Notes: generated from the letters alone by a model not told the origin. Shown: positions 1 through 12,602, counted from the first letter of the stretch. The stretch: DNA of 64,000 nt from Solen grandis (GCA_021229015.1 CM037781.1:33707525-33771524), one strand, 5' to 3'. Translations and numbers: made by a program.

Positions 1-343
1 GTACCGGTAGTTGATGAGCTTTTGACGACATTAAATGAAATTTGATATAAATGCTCGTGAAGGTTACCATGACAATTATGAATACATTAATTAATGATTT
101 CATAAAATAGAAATACCAAGCTACTTGTTTCTTCGACATCTTCGACAACAATATAATGAAATTTGGTTACGATAGATACAATTTAAGTTAAATTTGTTCT
201 TTTTGGACTTTAAATCTATCAGAATCGTGAATATGTTCATTGTTTTGGATTTCTCTTTCACTTAATGATCTTAATTGCGAATAATTTCAATAAGATTCCC
301 TAGCAAAGAAAACAGTACTATGTTATGTCCAATTTCCGATCTC
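1..343 (-). repeat. Outer end of a foldback-like inverted-repeat arm (copy A)
   Basis: This stretch matches 32034-32425, the terminal portion of the right arm of the element at 25932-32425, and its reverse complement matches about 25930-26380. Copy A lacks the ~80-bp TAGCTGGTTACTAG-type minisatellite found in copy B at 32338-32418; an unrelated ~30-bp sequence takes its place at about 304-334. The rest of an arm presumably lies left of the window. Confidence 0.75.
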
Positions 344-1335
344 ATTTTAGTTTGCTTGCGATAGGATTCTTTCCGGGAAGTCTTTGCACTTGGTGTCTTG
401 AAGAGCAGGTGTTGACGTTTAAATATTTTACTGAAACAGTCCCAGCACAGAACTAAGATATTTCCATCAAGTATTTGAAAGGGTATTGAAAGTATTGAGA
501 ACGTTCCATGAAGGAAAGTCAATTCTATAAATAAAAGGTTTTCTTGAGAAATGACAAAAAATAAAGATTTCTTTTTTTTAGATGGTTATGTACTTTTAAA
601 GAAGCTTGTCAACGGATGATTGGTAGAAATTAATAAAAAGGCTGTTTTCTCTCTCCTTCGTTAAAACATCTCGTTCACAGATGATCGGTTGAAATAATAA
701 AAAAAGTTTTTTTCTACTCTCCCTCATAGCATCTTCCCCAGGAAGGGAATTTGTAAGCTCAGTCTGTGAAAATAGAAAATCTGAATGGATAGTTTCAATG
801 CTATTGCCTGTACTCATATTTTCCAATCACGGAATGTTGTAATGGGGGTGGGGTGTACATACGCTGGGTCAGCAACAAAAACTCAATCGAAGATTTTTCT
901 GAGTCTATACAACAAGTCCAAAGAACATTTATCGTATGACATTATGTTTAAACTTCTGATTAACCATCACGTATTTTCTTATATTTCACTAATATGCCGA
1001 ATTACACTACACCACTCCGCGTTGCGCGCGTGTATCTATGCATACTCAAACAGCTGGGGCTTGTTGCACACCCAATGTGTTCCAATAAGTTTTACAGTCT
1101 GGTTCTTGACTAGGGTAACTTCCCCTTACACTACGTTATCTGTAATCTTTAGGACGACCGGGAACCAGACCACAAAACAAATTGAAACAATTTGTGTAAG
1201 CAACTCGTTTCTGTATTAAATGTATTTGATGCATCTAATTCAAATTGAATCTATATATATATTTATCACTTGATAGTTGAAAATGTATGAGAAAAAAGTT
1301 TTTGTTTGTTTTGTTTTAGTTTTTATTTTTTTCAG

Positions 1336-1414
1336 CTATTTGTGGAAACTATTTTCTTGGCGTATGATACAAATCGTCCGTTCATTTATGTTTTTATTTG
1401 TTGTTTTAAATGCG
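1336..1414 (+). other. Candidate 5' exon of the GT92 gene (signal-anchor?)
   Basis: A long pyrimidine tract ending in CAG precedes 1336. An ATG at 1364 opens a short frame, MIQIVRSFMFLFVVLNA, which has a basic residue followed by a hydrophobic run, as expected for the N-terminal anchor of a type II Golgi enzyme. The frame reaches 1414 in phase 0, matching the phase of the exon at 2622. The donor (GTTTAC) is poor, and the hydrophobic run is short for a membrane segment. The same sequence is present in copy B. This is speculative. Confidence 0.2.
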
Positions 1415-1446
1415 GTTTACTGAATCTAGGTCATACGATAAAAAAA

Positions 1447-1696
1447 ATTGATTGAGTTTACCGTCGCTGCGACAGTATTTCAGTCATATAGCGACGTCCA
1501 GCTAATTACAGGTGGAGGAACACCCCGAACGCACTGGGGCATCTGGTTAGAACCACTGACCTACCGCAAGCCAGACAGAAGGCTTCATCACATGAAAATC
1601 TGAATAACCCTGCCGGGATGCGAACCCACGCGTTGAGGGGCTGAGTGAGTATTAAAGTCAGCGCCTTTACCCTCACGGCCACAGATGACCCGCGAT
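1447..1696 (-). mobile_element. tRNA-derived SINE (family 1), copy A
   Basis: Read on the minus strand, the element begins with a tRNA-like head. It contains an A-box-like GTGGCCGTGAGGG and a B-box-like GGTTCGCATCC. It then has a body ending in GACTGAAATACTGTCG and a short purine-rich tail with the motif GACGGTAAACTCAA. The tail resembles the other SINEs in this window (14093, 15030, 19337), but the head differs. An ORF through it is incidental. The duplicated copy is at 33532-33781. Confidence 0.75.
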
Positions 1697-1715
1697 AAAA
1701 AAATCTTGACATGAC

Positions 1716-1821
1716 TTGTCATTTTATATCATATTTTACTTAATTCGTTCATGAAAACCCAGAGGTTCGCTTAATAACGGTTTCATGAACTCGTTTAGTA
1801 AAATATGATATGAAATGACAA
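1716..1821. repeat. Imperfect palindrome, ~45-nt arms
   Basis: TTGTCATTTTATATCATATT on the left pairs with AATATGATATGAAATGACAA on the right. Pairing continues inward through TTCATGAA on both sides to a short loop. It abuts the SINE at 1447-1696. It could be a small palindromic MITE. Copy B is at 33801-33906. Confidence 0.7.
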
Positions 1822-2621
1822 TACATCTCAGATCCTAAATATATATTTATTATGCTGCAGATATAAAGAAGATGACCAAGTAAAATGTTCTCGTGCAATA
1901 TCTGCGGACTTGCTGGTCAGTAGCCGTAACGTCCATTTCCACATTTTACTCGTGCATGATGTATATGTAGTCGATATGTTTTTCGGACGACATTAAACGG
2001 TTCTTGCGAAAGGGAAAACTTGATTTATGATATATGATTTAAATTTTCTAAGTTTTCACAATGGCACAATGGCAAGGCTTTCTGAAAACGAAAAAAAAAG
2101 TAATTGGAATGCTCAGGGGTGTAATGACGGCAAAGGCGGTTGTACGTCTATTCAGCTACTAATTGAGCTACTTACAGAACATTACCAGTGGAAATCGGCA
2201 GTTCGTACCGATTCCAACAACACGTTGACGCTGGAATTGAGAATCTTAACCAATCTTATTTTTGCGTTACGTAAGGTCAATGCGTCATAGAAATTTCGCA
2301 TATGTGCATCCAAATGTTGGTCACAATCATTTTAAAGAATTTCAATAGATGCAGATAAAAAAATTCAATTTTCTCTTTGGGGGGTGGTGTAAAAGTTACT
2401 TATATATAGTTGAAGGTTTCTGTTTTTGCTGGGTATACTTTTATATTATTTTTTTCTCAAAATAGCGCATATTCCCAGCGGTTGTCTTACATATATCATA
2501 AAGCAATTCACCGTAATTCTTTTTAACCTGTTGCTTCCATCTTGGGTTAATTTCATCAAAATAAAGTACTCGTATTCATTTCAAAGGCTTACTTAAGTGC
2601 AATCGTTTTCTTCCGACAAAG

Positions 2622-3152
2622 GTTCAAGAAGATCAAGGGACACCGGTTGGAAGTTCATTAACTCACATAGACCATCCTCAAAGAAGTATGTCAAAAGCAA
2701 CTCACTACTACCATGACGGTTTATGGCTACGTAAACCCGTGTTTGTCAGTGGAAAGGTTCCGGGATTTTATCTATTTTCAGCATCTATCACGAACTCCTC
2801 TTCTACAGCCTCTTGGGACGAAGTGCACATGTACGGACAATGGAAAAGCTCTATTTACAATGGGGCCTTTAAGTGTTGTCTCAGGTCAGGCGATCGAGTA
2901 TTCGAATCTCGCGACTTCTTCAAACATAAAACGAACTTCTGGAAAGATGAATTCGAAATATTCTACTACGTATGCCATATTAATGCATCAGCAAGGGGTC
3001 TGCCAATAACTGGAGCTGTCATGCTTCCTACAGACAATTACACCTGCTTTGACGAGGCTATCCCGTACACCAAACCTTTTTATATATATAAACAACCAAA
3101 TAATTCAATCGGTAATATTTTTTCTCATAAAGCCGTGCGATCGCAATGACGC

Positions 3153-3185
<33 letters not shown>

Positions 3186-6100
3186 ACACAAAATTAAGCA
3201 CAGTTTTGCTCAACATAATACGCAGATGATATACTTATTGTATTCCAATGTACTTTTGAATTCCAAATAGGTTTATACGACGACAAAATAAAAGTTATAT
3301 TCATTTTTGTAGACGGTTTCTTTTAGGGTAAAGTCGCTTTAATGTTTCCGCTATGTCTTGGATCACTTAACCTCTACCAAGATAACCAAGGTACCCTAAT
3401 GAAACATTAGAAAAACTTGGTTATCTCTTAGGAAGGCCACGAGGTCCGAAATGTATCGGAACCATTACAAACACGCATAGAGCATATAGGCGATTTTCAG
3501 TACTTTCTACTTGATGTTAATTCTTCTGTTCATATATATTTTTGTCTCTGCGTGAACAAAATGAATCCTGACATGGTCCCGGAGCCGAGGCGTTATGAGT
3601 TTGATCCAATGCCGCAATATAATAATGTCGGTAAACTTGCAATGGTAACATAACCGCGTATGGTACATAATCCCATTTATCTACTGCATGATATTGTATT
3701 AAGGCAACATGTCGATAAAATCCAAAATGGTTGAAATACTGTTGGTGGGACTTTAAAAATGATCAAACAAACGAATATTGTCTCTTTAACAAAGATTATG
3801 AACATCTGACCATGGATCATCAGTATTATCATAAAATATCCTATCTATCTTATCACGTATCGCATATTGCCAATATAAGCTCACCAGGGGATCTGCAATA
3901 CCAAGTTTTATTCGTCGATTTAAACTTACCAATCAGTGGGGAAAAATTAAAATGTATGTTTATTTCCTATTGAACAATGTATGAAATTTTACACCAGCAT
4001 GTAAGATGTAAGGGAAGTGCTTATTGATTTACGTAGGTTTCGGATTGAAATGGTCTATTTATGTTACCAAGGTTACTCGTGCAAAGTGGCGTATGGATCT
4101 TTGTCACCCGAACAAGTGATAGAATGGATGGAGATACAGCGCTACCTCGGTGTTGATAAAGTTGTCGTGTATGCAGATCTATCCCTCAATACGGACGCTC
4201 TTAGAACCTTCTACTATTATGAACAGATCGGGTTTGCCATTGTCATTCCAGTGTCGGTTCCATCTGCCAGTAAGTGTTAGCTAAGAAATTAGTTTAAACA
4301 GTTATTTCACTTCGATTGGGAAACACGTTCTTACACTACCATGTAAGACCATGTAAAATCATTGTCATCAACAGGACTCGAACCCACAAACATCGGATCA
4401 TCTGTCATTTGTGTTAGCAATGGACCACGGCACCTCCGTACATGCGGTGCTCTTATTTTTATTTCAAGTGGGACGTGTAGCAGATCAATCAAGAAAGACT
4501 GGGCAGACTTATACAAACCAGAGGTTGCTGATATACGATGCGGTCCAGAGACTGGGTGGCTATACGTACATCAGTCAGATGGACATAGATGAGATATTTG
4601 TCCCAACTAGGAACAGGTCTTTGAGACAGTTTTTGGTACGTAAACCCGAATCGATCCCCTGCTTATAACTTTGACACATAAAAAGAGGATCATAATTCTC
4701 ATTAAATTCGATCCCCTGCGTATAACTTTGACACAGAGAAGAGGATCATAATTCTCATTAAATGACAGGACCGAGCGTGACGAGCGTGATCTCTATATAT
4801 ACAGGATAAAGTCAAGTAAATTAATTCTAAAGACAATAGATAACCGAAGCGATCGTAGGCTTCTATTGTCTGGAGAAATGACCGAATCTAGCACTCTCTC
4901 TCTCTCTCTCTCCTATTTGTGTGTGTGAAATTAAATATCATTTCAATTTAAATACAATACATAAAAAAGATTGAAAGTTTGCTGGTTTATATTTGCTTTC
5001 TTTTGATTTAAATCTCATGAAGTGTAGGAAAGAGAGGAAGAGAGAAAACGAGAGACAATGTCCTTCTTGTCAGCGGCCCATTAAAACAAATGTTGTGTTT
5101 ATCTTTTCTTAGTATGACCGTGATAACGCAAGTCAACTAGTATTGGCTTAATTGGCATCGCTTAAAACTGTGATCCTCGTTTATTTGGTTTACTATATTT
5201 AAATTTATAAAATAAATGCGATTTCCTCACATTAGATACCATGCCCTCTCAGTGCCATTAGCGTTTTTGTTATAAATATTTCAGGCAGACACGTTCAGCG
5301 AACAGACGTTGGCTGCGATCAAGCTGCAAACTCAGTTTTTTAGCACAGACTGGGGTAAAACTGACCCAACATCCGATCTTCTCATTGGACAATACCTAAA
5401 CAGGTGTGCTAATTAAATGTCACATTTTTAATCTAATACATTGAAATCATAAATATCGCAATACAATGAACTAATCCAAATCAATCAAAGTCACAAGACC
5501 GATATCGTGGTTATAGCGTCTTGTTTCGGGCGTGATATCGAAGTTAAGCAGTACTGTCTAAATTAAATCCCTAAATTACTATAAGGTTCGGTTCTTCATT
5601 ACTCTTTATTTCGATGTAAAATCCCTGTATATTTTATTATACGTATCCTTTTATACTCTCGAAAGACAATTTCTATTATTTCGTCCAATAGTTATACGGT
5701 TACTCCACTGCTTTATTTTCGTATATGTAGACAAACAATACATAGCAAATAGTCAGAACAGAACATATATTGATGTTTGTTTATTGGATTTAACGTCCCA
5801 ACGACAGTATTTCAGTTATTTGGAGACTATTTCTTCTTAAAACAAATATAGTGATACCACATCACAGCATCATGCCATAGATGTGTGATATGATACATCA
5901 CCCAGTCATATTATCCTGACATCAGGTCAACCAGCCCTGGAGCAACTTTTATATGTTGAGCCGCAAGAAGGGAAGTTCAGGTTCAGCTTTAATTTTCCTA
6001 AATTGACATAGTATAATTTAGTCGTTTAGTATATTATATCAGCAGTTTGATAAATAATGAGTATGCTTTTTTTATCTTTAGAACAGACTGGGAAATTAAG

Positions 6101-9100
6101 ATTGACAGACCAAAGCTTATTGTGAGGACGGCAAGAATGTACCTCTATCGCTACACCCATGGTATAAACGCTTTACCTGGATTCCATAGGTAATATCTCT
6201 AATGTACTTTTTTTACAAACTTTGTTTTTGTTTTATTGTTTTTGAAATATAAGATACATATATTTTTGTAAATTGAATATCGTTAATTTACCTATATATA
6301 TAATAAGTACATGAGTTTATAAAATAAAATGAAAAATAAAATATAATGAAAGTTTGTATTTTTGTATTTGTTTGAGGTTCCTACATGGGAATCTCCATTT
6401 ATTGTCCCCGTAATAGGTGCAGTTGAGGTCGGAGATCTATCCTCAGCTGACCTTATAAATTTTACATACATTTGGGTAGTCACGTGATATATTATAGGGT
6501 ACTATAGAACTCTATGTCACAAAATAATTTTGACGTGGCCTGAAAATAAGCGTAGATTTTGAGTACGTTGTATTTGTCACGTAGGCCAGAGTGGAACTGT
6601 GTTAGCCGATTCTGGTTATATAAGGTTTATCACAGGTTTCTTTTATAACCTTTTGTTCAGAATGAGATATGATTAGGGTTTGAAATGGTTATATCTACTA
6701 TTTTGCTAAGTTTTAAGTGTATTAAGAGAGATGTTTAAGGCTTAGTTTCTTTACAAAGGCTCTTTTTATCAATATACCTCAGTGTTGTCAGTGTTTTTCG
6801 GGATGCACGAGATTCAGCTTAATTTTTCACGTTTTACGTGATATTGGTTTTTTAAGAGTAAATCATGGGTTTTTAGTATATAAGTTGATTTGTAAGGAGC
6901 CTCATTGTCAGTTATCGATGGGAGCTACGGAAGATGCCTAGTCCAGTCTAGAATATTCTGACCAAATTACACTACGGAGCTTGTCCGTATTTAGTTGGGC
7001 ATGGAGCCTATGTAATCTGGATGTTCACAGTCGATACGGGACCCCGTTGGTAGACTACGTCGCAAGGACGGGATAATCTACGTAGGCGTCATATGGACGA
7101 CAGGGCGTCTACGGTGGACTAAGTAGATCACATTTACTGAAGGGACAGCGACGACAGGAAGTCGGTCCAGTGTTCATTGATAAGAGCACGTGGTATAGTT
7201 TGTGTACTGTGCAATTAAAAGAATCATTTTGTGAGTGTGGCACATTGAAGTGCGTTCATAACAGTAAGCCATTGTTAAGATTAATATTCAGTGCAGTTGT
7301 TATTGTACAGAAAAAAAGAAACAATTAGCCGGCGGGTTTTTTTTTTTTTTTTTTTTTCATATTCTTTATTTTTTTCCTTCTTTGTATATATTTTTATATT
7401 AAATATAATTTTAAAAGTTGTGTTTGGTATTTATTCTACCTTGGAGAGTCGTCAGCCCTTGTTCATTTTGTTTCACTCTAATCATAAAAAGTAGCATGCA
7501 CGGACATTTATAAAAGTATGTGCATACATGAAACAACAACATGATGAGGACAAACGAAAGAAGGTAGTTAAAAGTGATGTTATACACCATTTGTGACTTA
7601 ATTTTCAATTTATTTAACTCTTTATTTATATTCCAATTGTGCAATTTCAAATGAAAAAAAATATTAATATTTCTTTTGGATATTTGCTTTTGGGATCATA
7701 TACATCAAGTAATTGTCATATGTTAGGTAATTTTACATATCAGATACTCAGGTACTTTATTTTGAGCATAGCATAAAAAAGCATAAAATGTATTCCATTC
7801 AGAATTCCTGTTTTTCTGTCTATAAATGTTTTCCAGACTTTGTGAACTTGAAACATAAAGCCCACTCCTCTATCTCTTCTTATTAAATTGCTCTGCCACA
7901 CAATTCCATAAATTGCCGTCCAATTTTAGCGGGTGTGGGAGGGGGATTTGGGACGAGTGTGGCAATCCACCATTGATTATTGACAGCACATATAGGAACT
8001 AAAATAAAATCTGTACTGCTTTCTGAAAAAGGGTTTTCAAAGACAAAAGCGGTTACCATAGAAACTTGAAAGTCAAGATCTACCTACTCACAGGTAGGTC
8101 TGATGAAACATTTTATGTTGAGATGTTTCTCCACCCCATTCTGTATCGCCACAAATTCTGTAAGGACAGTTTATATTAGCGTGTTTACAAATATATCTTA
8201 TATGGATCAACATTTCAGTCATCTTTGAAATATGTTTGCTTGCCGTGCTCTGACCGACGCTGAAGAATTGGTACCGACACGTTTTTTAGCCATATGATTT
8301 TTGTTTTCAGCTCGCCGGTTTCGCTCTTTTCGTCAATTTCTCTCATTTCCTTCTTACTGCTGTTTTTATACCTCTTTCAGTCGGATATGTTTTCCAGGTT
8401 ATTCTATTCAAACATGTAAAAACAACACAATTTTTAAAAAGCAAATAAATATATAAATAAGCTTACTAATATATTTCTTCCTTTCATCTTGAAGGCCATT
8501 CAGCAAATAAATTGCAAATAATCCTATGGCCCTACCCACCAAAAAGATCTGGATAGGAGCACAGCAAACAAAAGTATTGTAATGTTAGCCTAGATGATAC
8601 TAAATACTGGTGTCAAATAAGAGATATCCGTATAACTTCTATAAAATGTTGCAATCTATCGATGACAAGTAACTAGTGTTGCAGGCAACACATGAGTCCC
8701 CTACCGGTGAGGTACATAATTTTCCCATTACCAAAGCAATCAGAATTTTGGTCAGAAGAAAAAGAAAAAAATAAGAACACTGCATGTGGTGTTAATGTTT
8801 GTTGGTAAAGGGCAACCACTTTCATTATAACTTTAAAGGGTGCATAACTTCTTAAAGTATCGCTTTAAGGATAATGTCCATTGTCTTATTAAGAAGTATG
8901 TCAGCGTGCATAAACTCCATACAGCCATCTATCCATATTTTAAGATTCATAAAAAATAAGTTTCAGTACTTTTTGAGTTATCATAATATATTGCTTTATT
9001 TGTCATATTTTAAGTCTATTTGTTGTCATAGCAACCAGGTTTTTCCAACCTAGGAAGAAATAAAAAAAGACGTGCATAATCTTCATATAGCCATCTATCC

Positions 9101-10810
9101 ATATTTCAAGTTTCATAAAAATATCTTCAATACTTTTTGAGTTATCACAATATATTGCTTTATTTATCATATTTTAAGTCTATTTGTTGTCATTGCAACC
9201 AGAATTTTCAACCTGGTAAGAAATAGAAAAAGAATCCATATTTTAAGTTTCATAGAAATATCTTCAGTACTTTTTCTGTTATCATGGGATCCACTTTTTG
9301 CGGAGGGACGGACTGACTGACGGACAGACGGACCGACGGACTGAGGGCAAACCTATAGTCCCCATACACCGGTAGGGGACTAAAAAGGGAAGACAGACAT
9401 GGGCAACAGTCGGATATTTTTCCAGTTTATTTTATTCAAAGATGTAAAACAACACAATGTTTGAAGAAGCAAATAAAAATATAAATAGGCTTACTAATAT
9501 ATCTTCCTTTCATCTTGAAGGTCATTCAGCTTTACCATTGTCAGAGTGAAATAAAATAGCAAAAAAAAAAAATCCTATGGTCCTACCCACCAAAAAGACC
9601 TGAAAAGGAGCACAGCAAGAGATATCCGTATAACTGCTATAAAATGTTGCAATCTATCGACGAAAAGGGAAGACGGACATGGGCAACATGCGTTAAAGAT
9701 TTATTATTATTTTTTGGTTTTCGGTTAGGCCTGGATATAACAGGATATAGGTGATATAAATTTGTTCCTGTATACTTTTAAACAACACATTAGCGACTGT
9801 ATGACTCAAACACGGCATAAAGATATAGATACGTCCGCGTGTTGAGATATTACAAACACCCAATCAATTACAGAACCTAAAACATACCTAGAAATTGATA
9901 TACCTTCTTAAGCTAAGAAATATACTAGCACGCTTTAGATGTTCAAATCATGATTTAAATATAGAGGTAGAAAGACATCAGAATGTATCACGGGAAGAAA
10001 GAGTATGTTTGTATTGTTTATGTTTATATTTGTGGAATTATAGATGAACGCAATGCATTTTTGATTATCTCTTCAATTGGTACAATGGTCAGAGACACCA
10101 TAATACATTTAATAATTTATTTAAAAGTGACAATGACATTTTTTCATATTGTGTTATGGGCTGGAGGCCCATAAATATATTGAGCTACATCAGAACCATT
10201 GTTATTATTTTATCCAAATCTATTTATTATGCTAGCCTTGTTAGAATTTCATAGATATCAATTATATCATACACTTAATTTTTTTTTTATTTCTTTTATA
10301 TTATAAGAATAAACTATTTGTATTGTTTTGGATTGGATTGATATTCTTTTTTCATTTCAATCTGAGATGTTTTTGACACGTAGACCCGATCTTCCCATAA
10401 ACCTTAAAGATTACACATATTCGTATTTAGAGTTTACACAACTTGATCATTATTCATCTTTAAAGAAATTGATCAAAAGAAGTGGGTAAAAAACTACAGA
10501 CCCTGTATTTTGGCCATTCTAGAAGAAACACATCACTTATATGATTTTATTTATGAATTTTTCATATGTTTTGCCATTTGCCATGTCACATTTAACACAA
10601 CGATATATTTATATGTTCTGATGTTTGACTCTATTTCCCAGTAAAACTCTGCCAGCCTCCGAGGGATACATGCGTCACTTCCGGTCCTTGCGGTCAGGGG
10701 TTGGCGTCAACGATACAGTGCGTGTTACGGACCACTCTCTCATTAACTGGGTACATGTTAATCGTATCACGGACAACATACGAAAAACCAGGGCTGCCAT
10801 ATTTGAATGA
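2622..10810 (+). CDS. GT92 (DUF23) family glycosyltransferase, 6 visible exons
   Basis: The proposed exons are 2622-3111, 4072-4269, 4469-4635, 5285-5403, 6082-6189 and 10642-10810 (TGA stop). All junctions use AG/GT, the phases agree, and the total is 1251 nt (417 codons including stop). An in-frame TAA lies at 2562-2564, so translation starts either at ATG 2688 (394 aa) or in an unseen upstream exon joined at the acceptor before 2622. GT92 enzymes are Golgi type II membrane proteins that transfer sugars, for example galactose onto glycans. No membrane segment is visible from 2688, which favours a missing 5' exon. Counting from Met 2688, D246-I-D248-E249 (QMDIDEIFVP) is the DxD-type metal and nucleotide-sugar site. 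EWMEIQRYLGVDKVVVY in exon 2 is the typical GT92 block before it, and YMRHFR in exon 6 resembles the conserved C-terminal HYR motif. Intron 5 is ~4.45 kb and filled with repeats. The family assignment is from recognition of motifs; the substrate is unknown. Confidence 0.82.
3157..3184. repeat. (GT)n microsatellite in GT92 intron 1, copy A
   Basis: A pure GT run of about 14 repeats. The equivalent run in copy B (35242-35280) is longer, which is useful for telling the two copies or haplotypes apart. Confidence 0.95.
4651..4762. repeat. ~56-bp tandem duplication just after exon 3 donor
   Basis: Two adjacent copies of a unit starting CGATCCCCTGC and ending TAATTCTCATTAAAT lie immediately downstream of the exon 3 donor of the GT92 gene. 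Both duplication copies have it, so it predates the divergence of the two blocks. Confidence 0.9.
4831..4871. repeat. Short hairpin in GT92 intron 3
   Basis: AGACAATAGA and TCTATTGTCT form inverted arms of 10 bp around a ~20-nt loop. It is conserved in copy B near 36927-36967. Function is unknown. Confidence 0.6.
5772..5960 (-). mobile_element. tRNA-SINE, head-less fragment (family 2), copy A
   Basis: On the minus strand this matches the body and tail of the complete SINEs at 14093 and 15030: GTCAGGATAA, CACATC, a degraded ACTGAAATACTGTCG, then GGGACGTTAAATCCAATAAAC. The tRNA-related head is absent, so it is 5'-truncated. It lies in GT92 intron 4. Copy B is at 37871-38059. Confidence 0.75.
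8386..8665 (+). repeat. Direct repeat left of MITE in GT92 intron 5
   Basis: This ~280-bp segment recurs, diverged, at 9412-9670. It starts near CGGATATGTTTTCCAG, passes through TTCATCTTGAAGG and CCACCAAAAAGA, and ends TGTTGCAATCTATCGA. The two copies flank the element at 8695-9381. Confidence 0.8.
8695..9381 (+). mobile_element. Non-autonomous DNA element with AGTCCCCTACCGGT ends, copy A
   Basis: The left end AGTCCCCTACCGGT (8695-8708) is the exact reverse complement of ACCGGTAGGGGACT at 9368-9381. Internally there are ~165-bp tandem units (ACAGCCATCTATCCATATTT, beginning near 8920 and 9085, plus a partial third) and a GACGGACGGAC-type run before the right end. There is no coding potential. 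Copy B (40816-41364) has one unit fewer. A relative at 13285-13545 shares sequence outside the inverted ends (GTTGCAGGCAACACATG), so the true element may be larger. Confidence 0.7.
9412..9670 (+). repeat. Direct repeat right of MITE in GT92 intron 5
   Basis: Second, diverged copy of the 8386-8665 segment, with a small internal difference around TCAGCTTTACCATTGTCAGA. The arrangement suggests a local duplication with a transposon between the copies, or a composite repeat family. Confidence 0.75.
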
Positions 10811-12542
10811 TTCACAAACAATTTAGCATTTAATTTTTTTTTCTTGTAATTAATTCCGGGTTTTTAATGATTCAGTTTCATATATCCTGTATAAAATCTA
10901 AAGTTATTCTGGGAGTAAAATCCATTCTTACGGTGAAAAGACAGATATAACTTTTCATGATAAGCATTTATCTTTGTTGAAAATGCATAAGAAAATCATA
11001 TCTGTAGCAGTAAAGAGATGATGTAATCCTTTTGAGCGGGTGACACTTTAACGAATTAAAGGGTAAACATGTAAAGAATAGAATATTTATTCCATTAATT
11101 GTCAAATCGAATATGCTATTACCTGTAGTCTTAGAAAATTAAATGGCTTCGCCATTCATGAACGCTTTGTATGACTGCGTATGAAAGAAATCTCAAATAC
11201 TGTCAAGTGATCAGAAAACGGGAAAGAAGAATGATAAAACCTGTATATATGTTGTATATACAAACGTAGTCCAATTAGTGATAAAAGATACATGACCTAC
11301 AGACTATTGCTCAGTGCATGTTGCACCATTACCAGACAATTGTATAGAGATTACTGTTGTTTTTTTTCTATGAAATGACTGGACACTTTTTCTGAAGCGA
11401 CAGGTTTTTCGGCGTCTCAACGACACCTGCATAGTTTTACATCAGTTTTATATTAACAAACCATGACTTCAGTATCTGGTTCCATTTCTGGTTATTAAAG
11501 CTTGCTTGTCGCAAGCGCTTCGCAGTCACGATGTTTAAAACAAAGACATAAGTCAAATCATATTCTCCATATCTTTCACCGTAGTAGTTGAAGCCGTGGT
11601 CACATCTAACCGCCATGCACGTAGTAGTGATTCGTTTGAGCTATTTTATATTCAGTTGATGTAATTTCATCTGGATGGTTTTCTCCAAATGTGGTTCTTC
11701 ATTCTATGGTTATAAGATAATAACAAAGATATATATTTTCTATTTACCGCTCATTTTTGTATTCAAAGCGGCGATACGTAATTTTTACATTCATGAGAAT
11801 TAAACAACTCTGCCCTTTCTCATTTCTTTTACTCATTATCGTATTTTCTTTCAACAGAATTATCCTAATCATCGATTAAAGAGGAAAAATACAATGAAAA
11901 TCGAAATGATTAATCAATAGGGCACATTTTGTAACATTACATTGCCGTCAAGACAGCTGTTGTTTTAAAAACTGCCAATAACCATTTCACTACGAAATGA
12001 GACGTCAACCTACGGAAATCAAAGAGTGTTACCCGAACACCTAATCTATATGCTTTTATATATTACCACACATTGTTCAATGGGAATTAAACATGCCCTA
12101 GAAATTTTACCCCAGTCACTGAATGGTCTGATTAAATCAGCGAATTATACCGGTAATGCCGAACCCCCAGATAAAATGGAATATAAATCTGTGCAGCCTC
12201 GTGATATTTACAGTACACCATTTATTCACAATGATAAAAAATATGCGGAAATATGATATGATTAAAGGATGCAACAGCTGAATATCTTCATGACCAAATC
12301 AGATGATAGGTAACGATGACTTGCTCGGAACAATGCAGCTTTGTATTCAACGTTATATCAATAACGTAGATATATATACAAGTCATGTTTCTCATCTAAT
12401 GCATATTTCAATAAACAACGCATGTTTTGAAACAACCGTCTGTTAGAAAGACGGAGAGAGAGATAGAAAACCTGATTCACACAAGATATTAAAATACGAT
12501 GTAGAAAACGATCTAAACTATATAATATAGTCAAGAATTTAC

Positions 12543-12602
12543 TTTCCTAGGGAGAATTACTGTCCTTATACTTGGAGAATTACTGTCCTTATACTTGAAG
12601 AA
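12543..12602. repeat. 27-bp tandem duplication
   Basis: GGAGAATTACTGTCCTTATA is present twice in a row, followed by a partial third copy (GAAGAATTCCCGC). It is conserved in copy B near 44658-44715. Confidence 0.8.

Noticed and set aside
785..1219. 144-codon ORF on the + strand, also present in copy B
   Set aside because: It is the longest simple frame near the GT92 gene and conserved between copies, but the copies are near-identical everywhere. Composition shows no domain, and there is no splice or start context to support it.
2027..2290. 87-codon ORF upstream of the GT92 exons, ending at a CGTTAC|GTAAGG donor-like site
   Set aside because: The donor looks good, but none of the open frames reaches it in the phase needed by the exon at 2622, and no family is recognised.
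3731..3973. 80-codon ORF inside the first GT92 intron
   Set aside because: The phase-1 junction from 3111 to 4072 joins directly into the conserved GT92 block, leaving this as intronic.
6500..7500. Possible solo LTR or other retroelement in GT92 intron 5
   Set aside because: The region is less repetitive than its surroundings and has a mixed composition, but I found no TG...CA boundaries, target duplication, primer-binding site or second copy.
12026..12256. 76-codon ORF downstream of the GT92 stop, shared with copy B
   Set aside because: A moderately protein-like frame, but no recognised family, no splice signals and no independent conservation. It could be 3' UTR or chance.
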